A stretch of 64,000 nt of DNA from Brevibacterium yomogidense. GTDB taxonomy: Bacteria > Actinomycetota > Actinomycetes > Actinomycetales > Brevibacteriaceae. The notes below the pieces were generated by a model, which was not told the DNA's origin, did no database searches, and worked only from the letters and a program-made list of their open reading frames with translations. How positions within the stretch are numbered: the stretch's first letter is position 1; each line of letters opens with the position of its first letter. Positions 35,412-43,900 of the stretch are shown here, one piece after another. Made by a program: the position numbers and the translations under genes. Location of the stretch: the NCBI RefSeq assembly GCF_016107685.1, contig NZ_JABASY010000002.1, positions 1 through 64,000 of the forward strand. The letters are read 5' to 3'.

Positions 35412-36275
35412 ATGCCGACGGACTCGCCCCGTATAGATATCTGGGGTTCCTGTGTCAGCAGGGATACCCTTGAGCACATGCCTGATGTGACCGTTGGAGA
35501 GTACATAGCTCGACAGTCAGCGATCGTCACTCTGGGACCAGCTGCCACACTCGATGTACCGCTTGAGCTGCTTGACTCGAACTTTCAAAGGAGGATGATC
35601 ACTGGAGACCAAAACGCCGATGTTGCTGAGCGACTAGAGACATCGGTCCCCGCTTTGGTCCTGGTGGACCTCATCGACGAGCGTCGAGGAGTGTGGCGGT
35701 TCCCCGGCAACAGGTTCCTCACAAATTCAGTTGAAGCGTATAAGACTGGTATAGACACGTGGGGCCCAAAAAAGGGAGGTCGGCTGATCGATTTCGGGTC
35801 GAACGAGCACTTCGAACTGTGGAAACAAGGCTTTGACGCAGTAATAAAGCGCGCCAGATCGAAGGGTGCTCCTGTCATGCTTCTGGATATAGCGTGGGCT
35901 GAAGCGTTTGATGGTCGACCTGTTGCACGCGGAGCGCGGTCAATCGCGGGAAATGTTGGACGACGAATGTGGCGCGGGGTACGAGAAATGTCGCGAGCGA
36001 TAACGCGAGGCGAGCCGTTAGCCAAATCCGTCAGAAGGTTTATTTCGCCGGTGTCCTCTCGAGCCGAGACCCTCTCTTTGATCTCCCGACAAGCAAACCG
36101 GGACTCTCGTAGATACGTGCGGCATGCAGCCGAGAGAGTGGATAATGTGGTTGAACGGAAACCCGATTCGGTGAGAATGGACTTCGCTCATCGGTGGGGC
36201 ATCGGCCCTTACCACTACCGTGCAGAAGACTATGTCTCAATTGCCGAGGACATACGACGTTTTGTGAAGGGTTAA
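35412..36275 (+). CDS. DUF6270 protein (SGNH-like), polysaccharide locus
   Basis: This 287-residue protein starts IDIWGSCVSRDTLE, the DUF6270 signature, with a Ser-Cys and Arg-Asp near the N-terminus as in SGNH-like esterases. A conserved DLIDERRGVWR follows, then a central stretch of basic residues. The C-terminus has MDFAHRWGIGPYHY with a His. It starts 1 base after the ATPase stop. Such proteins are frequent in actinobacterial surface-polymer loci. A role in polymer modification or acyl transfer is a guess; no reaction is established. Confidence 0.75.
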   Translation: MPTDSPRIDIWGSCVSRDTLEHMPDVTVGEYIARQSAIVTLGPAATLDVPLELLDSNFQRRMITGDQNADVAERLETSVPALVLVDLIDERRGVWRFPGNRFLTNSVEAYKTGIDTWGPKKGGRLIDFGSNEHFELWKQGFDAVIKRARSKGAPVMLLDIAWAEAFDGRPVARGARSIAGNVGRRMWRGVREMSRAITRGEPLAKSVRRFISPVSSRAETLSLISRQANRDSRRYVRHAAERVDNVVERKPDSVRMDFAHRWGIGPYHYRAEDYVSIAEDIRRFVKG

Positions 36276-36282
36276 GCCGACG

Positions 36283-37422
36283 ATGCCTGAAAAATACAAA
36301 CATAATCCGGTGATTATGGTCGTTTACGGCACGCGACCGGAGGCAATAAAAGTCGCGCCGGTCGTCCGCGGATTGACCGCGGCAACAGATCTGGATGTGA
36401 GCACGGTAGTAACTGCGCAGCACCGTGAAATGCTCGACCAGGTGAACGCCGATTTCGAGATCATCCCGGATTTTGATTTGAATGTTATGTCCCCCGGGCA
36501 GACTCTGAATCAGATTTCTTCGAGGGTTATATCCGGAATGGATGAACTCTACGCTGCAACCAACCCTGATGCGGTGCTCGTACAGGGAGACACCACCACC
36601 GTATCCGCTGCCGCGATAGCCGCCTTCAATCGGAAACTTCCAGTGATCCATCTTGAGGCTGGGCTGAGAAGCGGCGACATCCAGTCGCCTTTTCCCGAGG
36701 AAGCCAACAGACGTATAGTTTCCCAACTTGCCTCCTTGCATTTGGCTCCCACAAATAAGTCAATGGATAACCTTCTCCGGGAGGGAATTGATGCGCGCGA
36801 TGTTGTGGTGACTGGAAACACAGTTATTGATTCTCTTAAGTGGGCCGCAGGAAGGCGCGCAAAGTTTACTGACCCAATGCTGTTGAGCCTCACCAATAGC
36901 GACACCCGTGTGTTGCTGCTGACGACACATCGGCGAGAAAATTTAGGCTCAAACATGGAAAGTGTGGGTAGGGCCGTTCGAAACCTATCTATACGATATC
37001 CCGATCTTGTCACCGTTTGGCCAGCACACAAGAATCCGCAGATTAGGAGAGCCATCAAACCAATGTTTGACGGCCTTCCGAATGTTCTAACAATCGAGCC
37101 GGTGGCTTATACGGAGTTCGCTCACCTTATAGCGCGTTCTGACATCGTGCTCACTGACTCTGGTGGAATTCAAGAAGAGGCTCCTAGCTTGGGTAAGCCA
37201 GTGCTCGTGCTACGAGAGAATACCGAGCGTCCTGAGGCTGTGGAGGCGGGAGCGGTTGAGCTGATCGGGACTAACGAGAAGCGCATTGTAGATAGAGTCA
37301 GTCAGCTGCTAGACGACCCGTTAGAGTATGCGCGTATGGCTAATGCAGTAAACCCCTATGGTGATGGATATGCCGCAGAGTACGCTATTGACGCGATCCG
37401 CGCCCTAGTGAGTAAGCGGTAG
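36283..37422 (+). CDS. wecB: UDP-N-acetylglucosamine 2-epimerase (non-hydrolysing)
   Basis: WecB interconverts UDP-GlcNAc and UDP-ManNAc. The 379 residues contain VYGTRPEAIK, VQGDTTTVSAAA, HLEAGLRSGD, FPEEANRR, TTHRREN and the nucleotide-binding LTDSGGIQEEAPSLGKPV, with the Arg-Pro-Glu of ENTERPEAV. The catalytic set is complete. It closes the + strand operon, seven bases after the DUF6270 gene, and with WecC at 24.1 kb gives UDP-ManNAcA. Its base use looks less GC-rich than the operon front. Confidence 0.9.
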   Translation: MPEKYKHNPVIMVVYGTRPEAIKVAPVVRGLTAATDLDVSTVVTAQHREMLDQVNADFEIIPDFDLNVMSPGQTLNQISSRVISGMDELYAATNPDAVLVQGDTTTVSAAAIAAFNRKLPVIHLEAGLRSGDIQSPFPEEANRRIVSQLASLHLAPTNKSMDNLLREGIDARDVVVTGNTVIDSLKWAAGRRAKFTDPMLLSLTNSDTRVLLLTTHRRENLGSNMESVGRAVRNLSIRYPDLVTVWPAHKNPQIRRAIKPMFDGLPNVLTIEPVAYTEFAHLIARSDIVLTDSGGIQEEAPSLGKPVLVLRENTERPEAVEAGAVELIGTNEKRIVDRVSQLLDDPLEYARMANAVNPYGDGYAAEYAIDAIRALVSKR

Positions 37423-37663
37423 AAATATCGCAAGTATCTGGATTCCGGGAAAGTTACTGCGAGAAAAGTGCTGCGCGAGTAGGAGCAGCCAGCACGGGAC
37501 GTAGTACTGAAACGCCGAAAAAGCCTGCCCAATGGAGCGTAAGTGTATCGGGAGTCTGTCGGTCACAGAAAGAAGCTTCATCGGCGGTATTGTTTAAGCG
37601 CCTCATCCTGAAAACGGGGTAAAAGTGGTCCGAAGCCTCGGTTGTCTAATAACGCTCGGGTGG

Positions 37664-37813
37664 TTAGGAGCTCAGGATGCGAAAGCCCAGCGGCGTGTCC
37701 TGGAGGCGCTCGAGTCGGCCGTCTATGGCCTCGGTCTACCCGTTACTCCTCCCGGTTTGGTCGAAGTACGCCAGCGCGTCGGCGGCTCTGCGTTTGGCCT
37801 GAGGTGCAAAGGT
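37664..37813 (-). pseudogene. ISL3-family transposase remnant (C-terminal)
   Basis: The minus strand reads ALAYFDQTGRSNG, a TAG (37736-37738), then TEAIDGRLERL and DTPLGFR. This follows the ISL3 pattern SNGPTEAINGRLEHLRG...LGFRNL. The stop replaces the expected Pro. After LGFR the frame ends at 37664-37666. A shifted frame continues RGFGPLLPR, like the GGFRPLLHPR C-terminus. No intact copy or terminal repeats were found. Confidence 0.7.
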
Positions 37814-38038
37814 TTAGTGCCCCAAAGCCTTCAGAACCGCTCCTGCCTCAGCCGGGAGCTGCGACTTCGCGACGAGCTCTTGAGTGCCAGCTCAAACGGA
37901 TACTAGCCGCAGCGGCTGTAGCACCTCCACGACTCGCTTCAGGCTCTCGCCGGACTCGTTCTGGATGTACCGGGCCACCGCCAAAGCTGTGACCTGACTT
38001 GACGCAGTGCCCTCTAAACCCAAGAGCACTGCGTCAAG
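37814..38038 (-). pseudogene. IS1634-like transposase remnant (C-terminal)
   Basis: 75 codons on the minus strand contain VTALAVARYIQNESGESLK then RVVEVLQPLRLVSV, a TGA (37892-37894) and a tail LPAEAGAVLKALGH ending at TAA (37814-37816). The AVARYI...G.S.K..V..L.PLR sequence is the C-terminus of IS1634/IS1549-type transposases. The upstream side ends at a TGA in an inverted repeat. It abuts the ISL3 remnant. Confidence 0.6.
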
Positions 38039-38044
38039 TCAGGT
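37992..38044. repeat. 19-bp perfect inverted repeat in the transposase remnant
   Basis: ACCTGACTTGACGCAGTGC (37992-38010) is exactly inverted at 38026-38044, with a 15-base loop. The left arm lies in the coding remnant of the IS1634-like gene, so one arm looks like an inverted duplication of the transposase DNA. It is not followed by a T-run. Confidence 0.85.
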
Positions 38045-38362
38045 TGTTCGGGGCCGACCTTTTCCTAGCCTTTCCGCAGGAGGGATGCGAGATACGCTTC
38101 GGTATGGGCAGATCAGAGGCGCTCGACGATCCTGCGCACACCCGATACTTCTCTACTATCTGCACAGCTATCGCACCGGAAGCGGTATTCACCTTGCACA
38201 GAAACGGGACCATGCGGCCAGCATGGCCACCTCGTCAGTGCCCCAAAAAAACAGGCTCAACCTCTTCGCCGGCGCCGATGAGTCCGTGAACCACGATTCA
38301 AAGCAAGGACCTGCTACTCAGGTAGGACGACAATATAGGCGTACAAAGAAACGATCGGGGCC
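38045..38362 (+). other. Intergenic stretch between transposase remnants
   Basis: This stretch of 318 bases has no convincing gene. Reading frames are open for up to about 120 codons on the + strand (from 38007), but their sequence has no recognised motif or coding bias. It probably consists of decayed mobile-element DNA. Bases 37423-37663 similarly hold only the shifted ISL3 tail. Confidence 0.45.
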
Positions 38363-38527
38363 AGTAACGGCGGTACCGAGCGAGTGAACGAGGCTATCTA
38401 GTTGGGACGGTGTATCGCTAGGGGCTTCCGCAACCCCCGTCAGTACCGACGCCGGATGCTGCTGCTGATCAGCGGCGGGCTAGATGCCTTTTCCCACACT
38501 CAACTCAAAAGAGCCCGCAATATCTAA
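38363..38527 (+). pseudogene. ISL3-family transposase remnant, second copy type (C-terminal)
   Basis: The + strand frame reads SNGGTERVNEAI, a TAG (38399-38401), then ARGFRNPRQYRRRMLLLISG and GLDAFSHTQL before TAA (38525-38527). SNG.TE.VN...K...RGFRNP.NYR.R is the ISL3 C-terminus. It differs from the - strand ISL3 remnant at 37.7 kb, so it came from another element. Its end overlaps the convergent LicD gene. Confidence 0.7.
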
Positions 38528-39954
38528 GCGTCAAGCCTCCACACCCAGTCATGGTACGGGTCGGATTCGCTCCAAGATTCTCCATATCGCGCTAAAAGAA
38601 ACTTGTGAAATCTTGCTGGCGCTGGAAGTGACGTGCCGCGAAGTTCGACGGATACTGGGTCGACAAACCAATCACGAGGGAGTAGCTCGACGTTCATTTG
38701 GGCCATATGTACAGGGACATTGGCAGTTGAGATGTCAAGAGGAAAAATATCGAGGACCTCCGATCGCTGATGGTAGGACACATGAGAGTTCATGTAGCCA
38801 GATATTCCAGAGACATTCCATCCGAAACCTCTAAGTCCCTGTTCAACGCGGAGCGCTGCATCCTCGAACGATTCACCAGGTTCGGGTCGTACTGTATAGA
38901 ACAAATCTACATCATCATCATGGGAAATGAAGTCACTCTCTCTAACTGCGCCTAGGAGTGTTCCGTAAGCGAGCATTCCCTGGGAGCCCAGGCGGTGAAG
39001 AGAACTAATCAAGGCACGAATTGTGGAAATATAGCCGTCTGCATTCTCGCGGAGAGTACCCGATGGTACGACACCGTGTCGCGCAACCGCGTGTCTTGCG
39101 TCACCTTGTTTGACGCTTACATGTGAAATTTCGGAGGATAGCCTCTCAAGAGCGGCTCTCGTACGGAGGACTCCTCCAAAAGAAGCGATTCCTGATTTTG
39201 AGTTACGGTCCCGACGCACTTGACGGTATAAGCCGTGCGCAAGCACACGCCACTCGTCGCCCGACAATGGGCAAGCAGTCGACGTAGGTATTAGACTCGC
39301 AGCCGAAAGCCAGCCGTTTCGCGTCATGCATTCGGGGTCTTCATCCAACCGCTCGCGGAGCGCGTGTACCGTATCGTCATGCCACTTGTCTGCAGTGGCC
39401 TGTGTTGTTGGAATCCATTCGGGGAAAAGCTCTCCCGATATGCGATGCAATTCCGACATTACCTTTCGGCGGTAATCCAGCGAGCCAGAGTTATACACCT
39501 CAACCCACTCACCGCCGGTCAATAGGATCTCGATCGAGATTGACCGGGCACGGACCCCCCACTTATCTCGGCGATTGAAGAACTTTAGCCCGTTGGCGTT
39601 TAGCAATCCATCTGATGTGGCCTGCCACCATGGCTGGTACTCTTTTCCGGTGTGAACACCCGGAGACGTTTGTTGCATAGTGTGAGGCAACAAGTTGGTG
39701 TTTTTGCGACTGCTACTCTGGGCCACACTAATACGTGACGGTTCTAATGAAACCACCTTGCCATCTTTCGTTGGGAGAACCATGCGAAAGTTGACAAAAT
39801 TCGGATTAGTATCTAAATTTCTTATGCGTACGCCAGCGAAGTCGGTGTCGACTGAGACTTCAAGGCAATCTGCCCATGTGCCGCCAATGTATCCCAGTGA
39901 CGGAAGCATGCGCTTGAGCAGACGGACGTCGGTTTCAGCTAACTGCGTGTACAA
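38524..39954 (-). CDS. LicD-family phosphotransferase-like protein
   Basis: This 476-residue protein has a C-terminal LicD/fukutin nucleotidyltransferase-fold domain (about 305-476). Its core is MLAYGTLLGAVRESDFI then SHDDDVDLFY, with the three aspartates that bind metal. LicD proteins attach phosphocholine or phosphosugars to teichoic acids and lipopolysaccharide. Residues 1-170 look beta-rich and may bind carbohydrate. The start is TTG 39954 with GAGGGAAC just before it; a later ATG (Met16) is possible. The acceptor is presumably the locus polymer. Confidence 0.8.
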   Translation of the reverse strand: MYTQLAETDVRLLKRMLPSLGYIGGTWADCLEVSVDTDFAGVRIRNLDTNPNFVNFRMVLPTKDGKVVSLEPSRISVAQSSSRKNTNLLPHTMQQTSPGVHTGKEYQPWWQATSDGLLNANGLKFFNRRDKWGVRARSISIEILLTGGEWVEVYNSGSLDYRRKVMSELHRISGELFPEWIPTTQATADKWHDDTVHALRERLDEDPECMTRNGWLSAASLIPTSTACPLSGDEWRVLAHGLYRQVRRDRNSKSGIASFGGVLRTRAALERLSSEISHVSVKQGDARHAVARHGVVPSGTLRENADGYISTIRALISSLHRLGSQGMLAYGTLLGAVRESDFISHDDDVDLFYTVRPEPGESFEDAALRVEQGLRGFGWNVSGISGYMNSHVSYHQRSEVLDIFPLDISTANVPVHMAQMNVELLPRDWFVDPVSVELRGTSLPAPARFHKFLLARYGESWSESDPYHDWVWRLDA

Positions 39955-40214
39955 GTTCCCTCACTAACATGACGAGACCGCTGCGACTGCCGTACTAGAA
40001 CTTATGGCAGGCTTTCAGGTGGCCAGGGCAGTCCTTCAAGTGCGTCCAATCGCCGCGACTGTTTCGCGTCGTTCGGCAGTACCCGTTGTAAAGGTCGCGA
40101 AATAAAGGACCGATCCGTGAGTTCTAGAAAAGTGATAATCCCGGATCATCACTCAACCGGGGCGATGCGGAATACTGCCTTTGCTTCTTATGCTTCGATC
40201 CATTTCAGGACAAT

Positions 40215-40994
40215 TCACGGCTTAAAGGGACAGGCGTTATAGAGACTATCCAAATCGATACTAATTTCTCGATCGTCAAACGCCAGTTCGGAAATGAGCG
40301 TTTTGGCGTGTAACGCCTGCCGGTGAAGCCTGACGGTCTGCGGATCGCGGAGTTTTCCCACACTGATCAAATAGTCCCAGTACTTGAATTCAAGTCCCTT
40401 GGGAGTGCGTGAGTCAAGCCAGGCATTAGGAATGCCATACGCATCAGCTATGATGAGACCGTGTAGCGACGTGGTAATAATTCGCTCGCATGCAAGGAAG
40501 TCGTCAATTACACCTTCGATGTCGTCGCGGCCTAAAAAAATCTTCTTGACACCAGGTATTGCGTGCTCATTGCGTTTTGCTTCCGACCAGCGGAGGACTA
40601 TTCCAACCTCGTGGGTGACTTCCACGTTCGGATTGTAGTATCGTGGCACTAGAAGTGCCGGATCGCCATACACCCGGGGGCATTTAATCTTCGCTGTCTC
40701 AAGTTTGTTCCGAGTCAGGGGGCCCCTTACGGCAGTGTATTCTGCCGAGGGGTTAAGTTGACCTTTACCTTCAGTGCCAAACGATCCGGTGCCCCAAACG
40801 ACGCTTTCGTCTGAGACGTGGCTGATGATCGACCCAATTGACACAAAGGATTTTTCTCCTCGCGGGACGTATTCAACCTGATCGCCAGAAATCTGTGCGG
40901 CTAGCCAGGGCGAAAGAAGATCGCCAAAATTTGGGGAATGAGTCCACCAGTGTAATGGCAGTGTGTTCTGAGTGGTAATTGTATCAGTCTCCAT
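40215..40994 (-). CDS. Polysaccharide pyruvyl transferase family protein
   Basis: This 259-residue protein resembles ExoV/WcaK/CsaB ketal pyruvyltransferases. It has HSPNFGDLLSPWLA at the N-terminus, VRGPLTRNKLE, VYGDPALLVPRYY and the TTSLHGLIIADAYGIPN stretch with its conserved His. Such enzymes add pyruvate ketals from phosphoenolpyruvate to sugars, sometimes as S-layer anchors. The ATG overlaps the stop of the large fusion gene (TAATG), so the two are coupled. The 260 bases to the LicD gene show no gene. Confidence 0.82.
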   Translation of the reverse strand: METDTITTQNTLPLHWWTHSPNFGDLLSPWLAAQISGDQVEYVPRGEKSFVSIGSIISHVSDESVVWGTGSFGTEGKGQLNPSAEYTAVRGPLTRNKLETAKIKCPRVYGDPALLVPRYYNPNVEVTHEVGIVLRWSEAKRNEHAIPGVKKIFLGRDDIEGVIDDFLACERIITTSLHGLIIADAYGIPNAWLDSRTPKGLEFKYWDYLISVGKLRDPQTVRLHRQALHAKTLISELAFDDREISIDLDSLYNACPFKP

Positions 40995-43900
40995 TAAAAA
41001 GTATGGCCTTCCTCTGTGGTTTGAAAGTGAGTATCCCCTATTAGATCTTTGAAGTGACGGACGGCCGATTCCGAGAACCGAATTGGATCGAATTGGCCGA
41101 CTGCTACGGAAGGATCCGTCAGTATTCGGGTGATATCAGCTGCTAAGCCATCGGCGTCGTGGCTGATTAGCTCTCCGTAGCCCGTTTCGAGGGCTTCCTT
41201 TGTACCTGGCGTGTATGCCGCCGCTGTAGGGACGCCGAGCGACATTGCTTCAAATATTACTACAGGCTGTCCTTCATGCGTCGACGGGAGGACGAAGAGG
41301 TCTGCGCGCTTCATATGTGAGTATGGGTTTTCTCGCTGGCCGGTGAGCTTTATAGAGTCAGTCAAGTTGAGCTGTGAGATTCGTGTTTCTAGAGCAGCGC
41401 GCAGGATCCCGTCGCCGATTATGACGAGACGGGCCTGCGGATGCTGTTCTATGACTTGCGGCCAGCTTTCGACTAGAGACAGGAAGTTCTTCTCAGGTGA
41501 CAGCCTTCCGACACTAACGACAATCGGCCCTGGTGCGGTAAACCAAGAAGCGAGGTCAGGGTCAACTGGTGACTCCGCGAGCGTGTGGATTCGGTCTGAA
41601 TCGAGGACATTTGGTACCGCGTGAAACGGCGCGGAAGCCTGGAAGCCTGCGCGCTGTAGCGCTTCTTTATTTTCTGCCATCAACGAGCCAGACACCGATA
41701 CGACGCCATCATAGAGTTTGTATAGACGAAATACCGCGGCGAGCTCCGGATACTTCGTCGACCATTCCTGAACAAGCTGATTGTGTTGCCAAATAAATCG
41801 CCTCGTTTTGGAGTCGCCGACGGCTGCGATAAAGCTGGACCAAAGCGATGCGTATCCATCGAACTCGATGGCGACTGAAGGGGCGAAACTGCCAAGTGTT
41901 CGGCGTGCATCGCGGCGCCAGGCGGTGGCCGTCAGTTGCTCGAGCGGCTGGCTAGTTGTTATGTCTGCGCTGTAGCTCCGGCCGACAGCCCACTGTTCTT
42001 CGGCAGTAGCCACTATGTCTCCTATACGGAATGCAAGATTCACATACTCAGGCAGACGGTGGAGGATGGTTTGCCTGTCTTCTTCACGGCGCATGACCGA
42101 TGCTTCAACTACAAGCACTACACTAATTTGGTCCGGGTCAAGGTGTTCAAGAAGACTCAGCAAGGCGCTTGCTATCCCATTGGGGATCAAACTCGCATGA
42201 ATCACTATCGTAGGACGAGAGCTTGATCTCGCGTTGGGTGGTTCCATCAGGAAATTGACTGCTCGTTGTGACGCTTGGCCATCCTCGTGGGACGCGAACC
42301 GAGCGATTGCATTTGCTGATTTATCTGACGGGGGAGTTTCTGATTCGAGTAGCTGAACCAGCTCTGTGCGCGTTTCGCACACATATCCAGGAAATTCGTC
42401 ATACTCAAGATACAGCCCGCGCGAGGAAGTATAGTTCTCGAAGTCCGGCACATAATAGATTAGACGGTTGTGCGTCACCAGGAAGTCGAAACCGATCGAG
42501 GAGTAGTCTGTGATGAGAGTGTCGACGCCTGCCAAAAGATCATTGGTGTCCAACGTATGAGGGACAGTCTCCACCGGAAGATCGAGACTACTTACCAGAG
42601 ATTCTGTCAATCGGTGGGCGCGGAATAGTACTTTGACTCCATCGATCGACGACATCGCTTGGAGGTCGTCTAGGAGCTGCTCAGTGTCGAATGTTCGATC
42701 GGAAACGCCTCCTCGCCATGTAGGCGCATACAACACGACGTGCTCGTCCGGCAGGATATTAAGCATGCTGCGAACTTGGTCGCGCAGCGAATCGTGGTCA
42801 GACACAAGTCTGTCGAGGCGGGGAGAACCGGTAAGTTTAATCGCGGCCGTGGCGTACCGATCGATTCGGTGTTCGTCTAGAATGGCCCATTTTGTTAACG
42901 AGTTTGGCGCAATGATGTGCGTTGCCTGAGCGAAGTTGCGCGCTATGTTCTCGTACTCGAGAAGTCCTTGACGCATTGAACGTCCCAGGGTTTTCAGCGG
43001 GGTGCCGTGCCAGGTATTCATATAAACCTGCCCGTCTCTCCGTAAGTAGTATGGAGGGAACGTGACGTTGTTCACTAGGAATTTTGCCGTAGCCAAATGC
43101 TTCAAATATAGGTCTGAGTGGATTTCGGCTAGTGCTACTCGGTAGTTTTTTGAGACCTCGTCGGGCACCTCGGCCTCAGCCGTGTACGACCAAACAAACC
43201 GAAAGTTGTCGAACCTGGGGTCGCTGAGCATAGTTCGGAAGAGTGCAAGAGGATGGCATCCGATAGATGCCCCATGATTGCTTTCGAATAGTACTGTTTT
43301 CTCGTCGAGTGGGAGGTCGTCCATGAACTGCGCGAATAGGCTGCGGCACCGTCTTGTTTTCGGGGCTGTGTGGGTGCTTAGGTTTAAACCGTCTGGGAAG
43401 CGAACATGGCGAGATTGTGATAGCGCCTGCAGTGCAATCTGTTTATCTCCAGATTCGAACTCGTTCTTGGAGAAGTTTGACAGGACGTTGTGGGGTGGTG
43501 TCGCCGTGCGGTACTCGATTTCGCTGTAGAGCGCGGCTGCTGCCTCTTTATCGCCCTCTTTGAGGTAGTGCTCGGCTTCTGCGTTCCAACTCCTTGGGTC
43601 TGTCGGCCAGAGTTGGCGCCGATTCCGGAGGGTGTCTCTTAGGTAGGTGCTGGTCAGGGAATGGAGAAATCTGGTGTGTTCGCCTTCGTGGTCGGGCGAT
43701 ATTTGCGTGTCGCTGGTCGTGAGGGACTGTTGTAGCGCCTCGTGAGCAACTTCTAGCTCGCCTGCTTTTCGGGCGGCTTCGCCGAGCCGGTACCACCAGT
43801 GGGATCTATTTGGTTCAAGCTGTAGGGCGCAGGCATAAGGGCCGAATGAGTCGCGGTAGGATCCAGATCGTTCCAGGGTTACGCCGAGCCGGTAATGCCT

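Noticed and set aside
38007..38387. 126-codon + strand frame between transposase remnants
   Set aside because: It crosses the inverted repeat and the second remnant and shows no recognisable domain.
40131..40153. AGTGAT/ATCACT inverted repeat downstream of the pyruvyl transferase gene
   Set aside because: Only six bases per arm with no T-run; could be chance.
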